Source: a virus. Taken from it: 22,541 nucleotides of DNA. The stretch spans positions 1 to 22,541 of the IMG/VR virus record IMGVR_UViG_3300009165_000041; one strand, given 5' to 3'. Within the stretch, counting starts at the first letter, position 1. Every line of letters begins with the position of its first letter. Under the pieces are notes generated by a model. It saw only the letters and a list, made by a program, of their open reading frames with translations. It did no database searches and was not told the DNA's origin. The position numbers and the translations under genes are program-made. Of this stretch, positions 1-8,400 are shown in pieces.

Positions 1-2060
1 ACAGAAGGTGTTCCTGGTCTTTGTGCTTCTGTTCCAACTGGTAAGATGTTAGCCGCTGTTGATGTTGATATAAAGATTCCTCGTGCGGTTACAGTTCCTT
101 CCCTTACATCAATAAAGACAGCATTCTCACCTTGAGGTATAGTTTGCCCAGATACTGTTGGAGTAAATCCGATGCCAAACCAAGACGCAATACGGATATT
201 AGCTACAGTCGAACTAGCTCCATCACCATTACCTGCAGCGAACGAGGAACCACTAGTGAGTGTACCTGCGCCTGAACCGACTTCAATTACTTGGTTACCT
301 ATGTTTAAAGTACCAGTCAACGTACCACCACTCAACGGTAGGTAGCTGTGAGTGTGTGATGATGCAGCTGCGCCGATTGTGTTGTAACTGATTGTTCGAG
401 CGGCACTACCGTTGAATGTTGTGCCTGACGCATCACCCGTGCCGCCGTTGTTAAATGTTACGGCGTTAGCTACACTTGCTGCGCTACCGTCGATGCTTGT
501 AATACCTGTCAAAGCCTGAGCTGCCGAAGCACGGTTGAGCGCAATCGCTGTTGTACCAACGTATACTGTGCTATTACCGAGAACTGCACTTGGAATAGTA
601 CCTGTCAACTGACCTGCAGGAACTGATGTTAGTGACGCTGCACTACCACTAAAGGTTGTTGCCGCTAACACACCAGTGCTTGGGTTGAATGTCAGCTTGG
701 TGCTCGAGACCCTAGCTGACTGGTTACCTGTTGTTGCTGCAACGGCAAACACTGGGTAGTATGTAGCGTTAGTTGCGTTATCTTGTGTTACGTTCACAGG
801 TACAGTGATAGCTGCTGAACCGTTGAAGTCAACGCCGTTAATAGCACGGGTTGTTTGCAATGTTGTAGCTGTTGTGGCGTTGCCGGTCAGCGGACCAACA
901 AATGATGTTGCAGTCAACGCACCAGTTGATGGGTTAAATGTCAGCTTGGTGCTTGATACCTTAGGTGATGTGTTACCGGTTGTAGCTTGTGCTAGAGCAG
1001 GGTAATATGTAGCGTTGGTTGTTGTATCGTCGGTTACGTTGATAGGTACAGTGATAGCTGCTGAACCATTGAAGTCAACGCCGTTAATAGCTCTAGCTGT
1101 TGTCAATGTTGCTGCACTACCATCGATGCTTGTAATACCTGTCAGTGATTGAGCGGCCGAAGCACGGTTCAGCGCAATCGCTGTTGTACCAACGTATACT
1201 GTGCTGTTAGCTAAGATAGTTGATGAGATTGTACCAGCAGTCAAGTCAGACGCACTTAAGAATGCATCAAGGGTGCCTTTTGTTCCTGAGAAAACTTCAC
1301 TTGTGTTTGTAGCATCAGGAATAAATGTAAACTTACCGGTGCTGTCATCAAAGCCGAAGAAACCTACCCTAGCTGCTGTACCGTTGTGCCATCTAAACTC
1401 AATACCACGATCTTTGTTATCATCAGCACCTGGCGCAGTATCACCACCTAGCGTGAATATTGGATCATCGATAGTTACTGTTGTTGAGTTAAATGTTGTA
1501 GTTGTGCCGTTTACTGTTAGGTTGCCTGTAACAACCACGTTACCTAAGGTTGATTGGCCTGTTACACCCAAACCACCAGCGACAACAAGTGCACCTGTAC
1601 CAACGGTAGTTGATGCAGTCGTCATCGGAACGCTAACATAACCGGTTGTTGTATCTGTACTATTAGATCTTAAATCTAGCACACCACCTGTACCTGCTTG
1701 TGCATAGATCGTAGCGATGTAAGGTGTACTGATTGTTACAGGACCACTGATTGTACCACCGTGAATCTTGTCACCAGAAATTTGGTCGTTTGCTAATGTC
1801 AGCGTACCAGCTGAAACATCAAGTGTTTTTGTCGAGCCAACAGTGATGTTGCTTGTGGCAATAGTAGCGCCATCGATTGTACCTGAATCGATATTGGCGT
1901 TAGTTAGAATTTGTGAGTTTAAATTTAGTGCGGCTTGAAGTGATCCAGACACGCTTAAATTTGTAAATGTTGCTGCTCCTAAATCACTGATGACTGTTGT
2001 TGGTGATGTACCAACAGCAACACCATGACGAGCAACGAAGTGCTTTACGACTGATGCCAT
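1..2060 (-). CDS. Fiber-like virion structural protein, C-terminus beyond the window (partial)
   Basis: An open frame starts at ATG 2060 (MASVVKHFVARHGVAV) and stays open for 686 codons to the left edge, so the C-terminus is missing. A GGGAA ribosome site lies 7 bases upstream, and a TATAAATA late-promoter octamer lies further back. The sequence is rich in Thr, Ser, Ala, Gly, Asn and Val, as in trimeric beta-structured fibers. Residues about 170-200 read GLGVTGQSTLGNVVVTGNL. They are followed at about 196-243 by a block containing DDPIFTLGGD, DRGIEFRWHNG and VGFFGFDDSTGKF, which I recall from many marine T4-like phage fiber proteins. After that come two copies of a YVGTTAIALNRASAAQ unit and two of an ARAINGVDFNGSAAITVP unit. 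The last visible residues, LPVGTEAQRPGTPS, resemble the widespread 'LPxGTxAQRPxxP' start of a phage tail C-terminal module, so more sequence is expected. It is probably a tail or baseplate-attached fiber; the receptor is unknown. Confidence 0.8.
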   Translation of the reverse strand, partial: MASVVKHFVARHGVAVGTSPTTVISDLGAATFTNLSVSGSLQAALNLNSQILTNANIDSGTIDGATIATSNITVGSTKTLDVSAGTLTLANDQISGDKIHGGTISGPVTISTPYIATIYAQAGTGGVLDLRSNSTDTTTGYVSVPMTTASTTVGTGALVVAGGLGVTGQSTLGNVVVTGNLTVNGTTTTFNSTTVTIDDPIFTLGGDTAPGADDNKDRGIEFRWHNGTAARVGFFGFDDSTGKFTFIPDATNTSEVFSGTKGTLDAFLSASDLTAGTISSTILANSTVYVGTTAIALNRASAAQSLTGITSIDGSAATLTTARAINGVDFNGSAAITVPINVTDDTTTNATYYPALAQATTGNTSPKVSSTKLTFNPSTGALTATSFVGPLTGNATTATTLQTTRAINGVDFNGSAAITVPVNVTQDNATNATYYPVFAVAATTGNQSARVSSTKLTFNPSTGVLAATTFSGSAASLTSVPAGQLTGTIPSAVLGNSTVYVGTTAIALNRASAAQALTGITSIDGSAASVANAVTFNNGGTGDASGTTFNGSAARTISYNTIGAAASSHTHSYLPLSGGTLTGTLNIGNQVIEVGSGAGTLTSGSSFAAGNGDGASSTVANIRIASWFGIGFTPTVSGQTIPQGENAVFIDVREGTVTARGIFISTSTAANILPVGTEAQRPGTPS
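478..1206 (-). repeat. Direct repeats inside the partial fiber gene
   Basis: Two in-frame repeat families interleave. The first covers about 478-573 and 1111-1206, offset by 633 bases, and encodes YVGTTAIALNRASAAQ(S/A)LTGI plus TSIDGSAA. The two copies are nearly identical in DNA. The second covers about 665-865 and 914-1100, offset by 249 then 246 bases (one codon gained or lost), and encodes ARAINGVDFNGSAAITVP, a TNATYYP segment and SSTKLTFNPSTG. Retained DNA identity points to recent duplication or gene conversion rather than distant protein-level similarity. Confidence 0.85.
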
Positions 2061-2067
2061 TACTTAG

Positions 2068-2072
2068 TTCCC
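2068..2072 (-). promoter_or_regulatory. Ribosome binding site (GGGAA) for the partial fiber gene
   Basis: GGGAA lies 7 bases before the ATG at 2060. It supports that start codon over any internal one. A second purine-rich GGGAAAG overlaps just upstream. Confidence 0.55.
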
Positions 2073-2104
2073 TTTCCCTAAGACTGTTTCTTATTGTTGT
2101 TTTG

Positions 2105-2112
2105 TATTTATA
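2105..2112 (-). promoter_or_regulatory. T4-type late promoter TATAAATA
   Basis: The minus strand reads TATAAATA, an exact match to the T4 late-promoter octamer read by the gp55-type sigma factor. It overlaps the TAA stop of the 1023-residue gene (2108-2110) and sits 44 bases before the ATG at 2060. That leaves room for a leader of about 35-40 bases with the GGGAA ribosome site. It is the best promoter candidate in the window and would let the distal fiber gene be transcribed separately. Confidence 0.72.
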
Positions 2113-5100
2113 CTAGAATGGCTGTCGCAACCACCTTATATACTGTTGATGCTGCTGATGCTGAAGTTACCTTAAGCACAATGTTACCTGCTGAAATATC
2201 AACTGCATAAGATGCCACCGGAGATGTGCCGATACCTGCCATACCATATTCTGTCCAGTTTACGTTTGTGCCGTCATGAATAGCCAAAATTTTACTAGTC
2301 CAGAACTTAGTGCCTTCAACCGCTTGAATTTGGAACTCAACAGAACGGTAAGTTGCCGCAGCAATAGATAGAATAGTTGTTTCAGACGTGCTTGTTGTAG
2401 TTACAGGGTTCTCTACGATACCTTGAGTAACAACAGCACCGCTTGATCCTGTATTAACAATGTTGCCTTGAACATACAAGTCACCGTTGATTGTTGTCTT
2501 ACCACTAGGTTCAATCAGAAACTTTGTAGAACCAACAGAGTCTTGAACCTCCATCAACTTTGTGATTTGGGTCAAGTCATATGCCTTAACAAACAGCGAT
2601 GTGGTTGGTACATATTCGTCAGTCCCGATAGACAACACTTTTGTGATGTTACCCGTACCACCAATCTCTGCTGTTACGTTACCACTTGTTGTTTGGATGG
2701 ATCCTGTGACAGTAAAGTTATCAGCGTCGATAACTGTTACTTGATACGCACCATCGTTACCTGTGCCTGATGTGAAGTCCAAGTATACCCAGTTACTTGA
2801 GGTCATACCATGACCAACAATGTTCACGCTGATTGTCGAAGTACCTGATTGTGAGTATGTTCCTGACTTGTTGCTACCAACACGAAGGTCACCAATAACC
2901 AGAATTGATGTAGGCATCGACCCAGTTGTACGAAGGTTGACCTTACCAGATATACTGTAGTCGTATGCAATGGTTGAGTCACTAGAGATAAACTGCATAG
3001 CTTCGACTTGGTTGGCTGTCTTGGCAAACAACAATGAGTTAGCTGCAACTGTTGCAGGTAATGTTGCTGTTGACCAAACTGGAGCAGCACTCGCACCAGA
3101 CAATAAAACTTGGTTAGCTGTCGCTGTACCAAGAATACCAACGGTTCCGTTACCACCTGTTGTATGAATCACACCGTTGGTTGTAACACCAGCGAATCTC
3201 ATGTTTGGTGTGTTGAACATTATAGTTCCACCAGCAGTCGATCCGATATTAATGTTTGTTGTGCTACCTGCTACACCACCTGTTGCGAGGTTGAGTGTTT
3301 TTGTGCTACCTGATAATGTTGCGCCTGAAGCTAAGTTATATGTGCTTGCGCCGGTTGATGCAGTAAACATGTTCACTGTTTGTGCACCAGTCGCAACGTT
3401 TCCTAGTGAGAACGAAGTTGCAGCACCAGCTATATTCACAGTTGTTGCTGTTGCGTTGACGAGGTTAAATGTTGCAGCTGTTGTAGTGATGTCTCCACCA
3501 TTAACAGCCAAGTCTCCGGTTAGTGTTGTGTCACCAGTCACACCAAGTGTGCTGCTCAGCGTTACTGCGCTAGTCACACCAAGTGTACCAGCGATCAATG
3601 TGTTACCATTTATCGAATCAACAGAGAATCTTGTAGTTGTACCATCGTTGATAATGAATGTTTGAGCTGATCCACCTACAACAAGCAGACTATTGTTTAC
3701 TGTTGTAGTACCAGTCGCAGCACCAATATTAACTGCGGTTGCACTTGTTCCTATATTCAATGTTGCAACAGATGCGTTAGCGAACACATTCGCTGTAATG
3801 GCGCTGTCAGTTGTGATTGTTGCTGAATCAACACGGAGTGTACCAGTAATCGCTGTTGTAGCATTTCTGATTGTTGCTGTACCTGTTGTCGCACCGATGG
3901 TTAATCCTGTTGATGCTCCTGCAAAGTTAACAGTTGTTGCTGTTGCATTCAACAAGTTAAATGTTGTTGCTGTTGTAGTGATGTCTCCACCGTTGACAGC
4001 CAGGTCGCCAGTGATTGTTGTATCACCAGTTAATGTAGATGTTCCTGTGACAGATAGAGTACCACTGATCACTGTGTTACCGTTTGTCGAGTCAACAGTA
4101 AATCTGCTAGTTGTACCGTCATTGATAATGAATGATTGTCCTGATCCACCTTGAACAGTTAAAGCGTGACGAATTGTAGTTGTACCTGTCAGCGCACCAA
4201 TAGTAATTGATGTTGCAGCTTGCGCCATACTCAGTGTTGTCACCGAAGTGTTCAACAGGTTGAACGAGGTTTGGTTAGTTACAATGTCACCACCGTTGAC
4301 TGCTAGATCATTGTTTACTGTTGTAGTACCTGAACCTGCTCCAATGTTGATTGCTGTACCAGCACCAAAGGCGTTAACCGTAGTTGCAGTGGTATTAAGT
4401 AGATTAAATGTTGTTGCTGTTGTAGTGATGTCCCCACCGTTGACAGCGAGGTCCCCGGTTAGTGTTGAATCACCGGTTACACCAAGTGTACCAGCGATCA
4501 ATGTGTTGCCGTTAACTGAATCAACTGAGAATCTTGTAGTTGTGCCATCGTTGATAATGAATGTTTGACCTGCACCGCCACTAACCAAAAGGCTATGATT
4601 AATGGTTGTGGTACCAGTAATAGCACCAATGTTAACCGCAGTGCTAGCACCAAAGGCGTTAACTGTTGTCGCTGTTGTATTAAGTAGATTAAATGTTGTT
4701 GCTGTTGTAGTGAGGTCGCCACCGTTGACAGCCAAGTCATGGTTGATTGTTGTTAGACCCGTACCAGAACCAATGCTAATCGATGTACCAGCACCAAAGG
4801 CACTGATTGTTGCAGCTGTTGAGTTAAGAAGATTAAATGTGGCTTGATTGGTGATAATATCACCGCCCTGAACCACCAAGTCTTGATCAACAATCAAGTT
4901 CTGGTTGATGCGAAGGTTACCTGTGATAATGTCACCGCTGCGCTTAACTTTTCTATCGTTCAGATCATTCAAGGCACGAACAACTGCACTTTGCTCTAGG
5001 GCATCATGAGTATATGTGCTTGTATTGATTAAGTACGAAGGGTAGGCAGCGTTATGAGTAGCGTAATCACCATCACTAACATATACGTTGACAGGGTCTC

Positions 5101-5179
5101 CCAAGTTTTCTGAGATTCGGTTCGTATCATCAAGCCACTGATAAACGTAGTCAACACTTTCGGTAAATGGTTTTGCCAT
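2108..5179 (-). CDS. Repetitive fiber-like virion structural protein
   Basis: This 1023-residue protein starts at ATG 5179, 7 bases after the stop of the coiled-coil gene. The N-terminal 90 residues (MAKPFTESVDYVYQWLDDTN, then ALNDLNDRKVKRSGD) are non-repetitive, are typical of marine phage fiber-type proteins, and are a plausible baseplate anchor. Residues about 105-607 hold six copies of a roughly 45-residue unit (GGDIxTxxTxFNLLNxTATT, then IGAxTGTTTI) and three copies of a unit starting with FIINDGTT(T/S)RF, VDS and NGNT. Such Thr/Asn/Gly repeats suit a triple-stranded beta shaft. Residues about 787-836 form an HGM..xWVYLDFTSG module also seen in other genes here. Residues about 925-1023 form a compact C-terminal domain (RSVEFQIQAVEGTKFW, LAIHDGTNVNWTEYG), probably the tip. 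No intramolecular chaperone or enzyme motif is visible. Fiber is the best call; a baseplate decoration protein is possible. Confidence 0.78.
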   Translation of the reverse strand: MAKPFTESVDYVYQWLDDTNRISENLGDPVNVYVSDGDYATHNAAYPSYLINTSTYTHDALEQSAVVRALNDLNDRKVKRSGDIITGNLRINQNLIVDQDLVVQGGDIITNQATFNLLNSTAATISAFGAGTSISIGSGTGLTTINHDLAVNGGDLTTTATTFNLLNTTATTVNAFGASTAVNIGAITGTTTINHSLLVSGGAGQTFIINDGTTTRFSVDSVNGNTLIAGTLGVTGDSTLTGDLAVNGGDITTTATTFNLLNTTATTVNAFGAGTAINIGAGSGTTTVNNDLAVNGGDIVTNQTSFNLLNTSVTTLSMAQAATSITIGALTGTTTIRHALTVQGGSGQSFIINDGTTSRFTVDSTNGNTVISGTLSVTGTSTLTGDTTITGDLAVNGGDITTTATTFNLLNATATTVNFAGASTGLTIGATTGTATIRNATTAITGTLRVDSATITTDSAITANVFANASVATLNIGTSATAVNIGAATGTTTVNNSLLVVGGSAQTFIINDGTTTRFSVDSINGNTLIAGTLGVTSAVTLSSTLGVTGDTTLTGDLAVNGGDITTTAATFNLVNATATTVNIAGAATSFSLGNVATGAQTVNMFTASTGASTYNLASGATLSGSTKTLNLATGGVAGSTTNINIGSTAGGTIMFNTPNMRFAGVTTNGVIHTTGGNGTVGILGTATANQVLLSGASAAPVWSTATLPATVAANSLLFAKTANQVEAMQFISSDSTIAYDYSISGKVNLRTTGSMPTSILVIGDLRVGSNKSGTYSQSGTSTISVNIVGHGMTSSNWVYLDFTSGTGNDGAYQVTVIDADNFTVTGSIQTTSGNVTAEIGGTGNITKVLSIGTDEYVPTTSLFVKAYDLTQITKLMEVQDSVGSTKFLIEPSGKTTINGDLYVQGNIVNTGSSGAVVTQGIVENPVTTTSTSETTILSIAAATYRSVEFQIQAVEGTKFWTSKILAIHDGTNVNWTEYGMAGIGTSPVASYAVDISAGNIVLKVTSASAASTVYKVVATAILV
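3359..4867 (-). repeat. Tandem/interspersed shaft repeats in the fiber-like gene
   Basis: The DNA is repetitive as well as the protein. A block of about 40 bases in the GGDITTTATTFNLL units recurs starting near 3469, 3961, 4408 and 4693 with only scattered changes. A second block encoding FIINDGTTTRF recurs near 3641, 4115 and 4543. Spacing is irregular (492, 447 and 285 bases) because two unit types are mixed. Such DNA can change copy number by homologous recombination, which would alter shaft length. Confidence 0.88.
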
Positions 5180-5186
5180 TAGGTTC

Positions 5187-5405
5187 TCACTTCTTTAAGA
5201 GATTTAGAATTTGATCCAAAGTAGAAGACATAGATTCTACCCTGTTATTCAAATTATTTATTGTTGTTCTCATGCTGTCTATCTCAGCTTTGTTAGCCTC
5301 TGCTGATGCTCTTTTCTTCACATATGCGTTATACGCATCTAGGTCAGTGTTGATAACAGCAGGGCCGTCCTTCATCCATTTCGGATTGTCTTTTACAGGT
5401 ATCAT
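5187..5405 (-). CDS. Small coiled-coil virion-associated protein
   Basis: This 72-residue protein has its ATG at 5405, one base after the TAA of the DUF4815 gene (TAATATG on the minus strand). It stops 7 bases before the 1023-residue fiber gene. The first half (MIPVKDNPKWMKDGPAVINT, LDAYNAYVKKRASAE) resembles the short 'NPxxVxD...AVINTD...YxxY' proteins I recall from marine T4-like phages. The second half, residues about 39-72, has regularly spaced I, L, M and V residues and ends LDQILNLLKK, consistent with a coiled coil that oligomerises. No enzyme motif is present. Its place between a giant baseplate protein and a fiber protein suggests an adaptor or assembly factor, but that is inference. 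No clear ribosome site is visible, so translation is probably coupled to the upstream gene. Confidence 0.72.
   Translation of the reverse strand: MIPVKDNPKWMKDGPAVINTDLDAYNAYVKKRASAEANKAEIDSMRTTINNLNNRVESMSSTLDQILNLLKK
5255..5262 (-). promoter_or_regulatory. Possible internal late promoter AATAAATA
   Basis: The minus strand reads AATAAATA inside the coiled-coil gene, about 75 bases before the fiber ATG at 5179. It fits the relaxed cyanophage form NATAAATA. An A-rich octamer can arise by chance in coding DNA, so this is weaker than the copies at gene junctions. Confidence 0.28.
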
Positions 5406-5406
5406 A

Positions 5407-8400
5407 TTAAGCCAATGAAATAACTCTCAAGGCGCTGACTCTAGGTGTCAGTGCCGGGTTACTTGATCTAAACACAATCTTAACTTGTCCAACGTCATGT
5501 GCTGCAATACCAGTTTTCTCAAAGACGTATTCAGTCATATTATTAAAGTCCGCTGTTGTAACAAGCGTAGTCAATGAAGGAATCGGGTGCCAGCAAATCT
5601 CATGCAATGGCACTAGGCTGTTTGCAACCATATGGCGATGATAAACTTCAATCATTGTGCCTGTAGGAATGTTAGCATCCAATGTAATACGAACGCCTGT
5701 GCTTGCAACGGTTGTACGCATTGCTTGTGAGACATATGTTGAAAGTACACTTGTATTATATGGTGCAATCTCATCAGTATATCTAGTATGAAGAGTCAAC
5801 GAACAATTACTTGTACTTGTTCCTGATGTGAAGCTCACTGCACCATCAACGTAAATTCTATATGTCTCAGTTACTCCAACTGTCAACTTAGTTGGTCTAA
5901 GTACCTTGAAGGTAAATCCGTTGTTAGTGCCACTTGTAACAGTTACATACTTACCAACAGAAATCTTGTCAAAGTCGTCGAACAATGTAGCGTCAGTTGT
6001 CTCAAAATAGCTGTTGCACTCCTCAGGGTTAGCTTTCTGTGAGTGCAGGAAGCTGATTGTTTTATTTGTGCAAAGTACAACATCATCGAACGAAGCAAAG
6101 TTAATATTATCTAGAGAAGGGTCGTTGATTTTGTTGTTAACCAAGATAGCTGAACAGCGCTGCGAGTCGAGCACAGGAGACAAGTTTTCATCGTCAGATT
6201 GGAACGTAACAGTCATCTGCAATGATTTATCTTTAGCCAAACGCTTCGATTCGTTATCATGCGATGCTACAAGCATCATTGATGTAAAGTGGACGTTCTC
6301 ACGGTTAGGTGCTTCAAATTCACTAATGAAGTTGTATGCATTAACAGGATCACCCTTCATTGGCTTAATTGATAGAACTGCTGTTGTATCAGGGAAAGCT
6401 TGAACTTGGAAGTTCGGGAACAATGTTGAGTAAGCTATCTGGTATGTGCCTTCAACTTCTTCTCCACCAAACTGGGTTGTGAACGCTGCGTTCACGGCCG
6501 CACCTGCCGCACTTGTGATTTCGATTGTGTAGAAGTCATGCTCAACATTATCGACAATGTAGCTCTTAGAATCTGTTGCAAGATCACCCGCAAGATATTC
6601 TGTACCTAGTGCAGCAAACGGTCCTGTTGTTCCGACATAAGCACCACTCAGTGCAACAGTGTCACCTTCAACAAACCCATGATTCTCTTGGAACACACGA
6701 ACAATATTTGTTCCCTGAACAGCATAAAATGGGTTATCATTCAAGCGAACTGTAGGAATACGCTTGTTTACAAACTCAATCGAAGCTCTTTGTGAGATGT
6801 CGAACTTAGCCTTGTAAATCTTAAATGTAAGGTCTTCGTATTGTTCTGCTGTCCATGTGCTGTTGTTTTGCGACTTGAACAATGAACCTAGTGAAGGTTG
6901 TGAAGTGATCAGCTTGTTTGTACCAAGAATCTCTTCACCCATGCGAGCAATCCATACCTTGTAAACTGTTGAATCTGACAACAGCACGATACAATATTCA
7001 ACAACTGGCGCTAGATAGATAGGCTGTGCGAAAGTGAACACTGTAGGCACCATCTTGGTTGCGTCAACATTAACCTCAGATGGGTTCAGTGACTTACGAG
7101 CCAAAACATCAGGTCCTGGGTAGCCGTTTACAACACTACGAATCTCACATCTAACAGGTAGTGTAGGGTCTTTCGCAACAAAGTAAACTTCAGCTTGAGT
7201 GATGAATGCCCCTGATTGTTCACTGATAGAGAATGTTTGTGCTAGAGGGTCACCACGACCAGCGATGAACAATGTTTGGTTAATTGTTTCATTTTGTGTT
7301 ACATTCTGAGTAACAACATCACCTGCATTTCTAACATTCGTGATAGTTCTGTCTTTAACCTGCAATGTTCCACTTGCAATGTAATTACCAACTGCGGTTG
7401 TTGTAGCTAGCGCATCGTTGTTTGTGCTATCGTCAGTGAACTTGAATACTCTAGATCCTGTGTTGAACTTATGTGTAGCGTTGTTAGGAATGTAGAACGA
7501 TACATGAACAGCGCCCTGTGAGTTTGTAACTAAGCCAGGGTTGCGGATCTTACTAAAGCTGCAAGACGCATTACCTGACGTTGATTTGATGCTGTAACCT
7601 GTCAGGTTAGTAGGAACAGCGTTCCAGTCAAAGGTTGCGCCATTTTTTCTTCCGATGACTTTAACAACTTGCTCATCAATACCATCTTTTGTTTGTTTGA
7701 CAATATCAACAACAATAGCAGTTGCGCCTGTGTCAATGGTGCCATTAAACACCTTAACCACTTCACCACGATCAAAGAATACACCCTTTAGTTGTGCGAC
7801 AAGGGACTTACTTTTTGTCTCAACGTCTTTGGTTGAAAGTCTGCGAGCTTCATTGTCTTCATCATCAACCACACCCTCTTCGTAAAGGGCAAACTTACCG
7901 CTGATGCTACCACTAACAACTAGTTCATTTAGGCCATAGCAGTACTCAGATACATCAATGTCACTGAAGAATGGGACAACTTTTGTATTGGGGCGAAGAC
8001 CAGCCGCCTTAATAACAACAGGGCGAGTACGAATGGTAGGAATAATTGTTGTCTCAACAATTCTATCATCGATTGTTGTAGTCCACGACTCATTCAGGCG
8101 AGTTTCGATGCCTGTTCTGGATCTGTTTTGATTAATGTTAACTGTACCAACACCACCTTGCTCACCAAACGGCGCAACACCGATACCCAAGTGTCCTGTT
8201 AGGAACTGATTAGATGTTGGAATATTTCCAGCCTGCAACATTCCAGTAACACGACCACGGAAACCTTCACCATCTAACCAACGATTGCCCCATTGGCGTG
8301 TCCAGGCGTTATTTTGGTTCATGTTGAAGGTGATACCAGACCAGTTAGTCTGCCATGAGTTCCAACGTGTACCTAGTTGACCAGATGAGGCCAGCGCTGC

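Noticed and set aside
2061-2107. Terminator between the two fiber genes
   Set aside because: No stable hairpin with a T-run was found; the gap is explained by the late promoter and ribosome site.
3177-4568. Plus-strand open frames opposite the fiber repeats (for example 3177-3665 and 3693-4154)
   Set aside because: They are antisense shadows of repetitive Thr/Val/Asn codons, lack ribosome sites, repeat with the same period as the minus-strand gene and resemble no protein family.
3359-4867. Repeat region considered as a CRISPR array
   Set aside because: Repeats are imperfect, in frame, irregularly spaced and encode fiber-type protein units; there are no uniform spacers.
1-5179. Diversity-generating retroelement target in the fiber genes
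   Set aside because: No reverse transcriptase, template repeat or adenine-mutated repeat pair is visible in the window; the repeat differences are not concentrated at A positions by eye.
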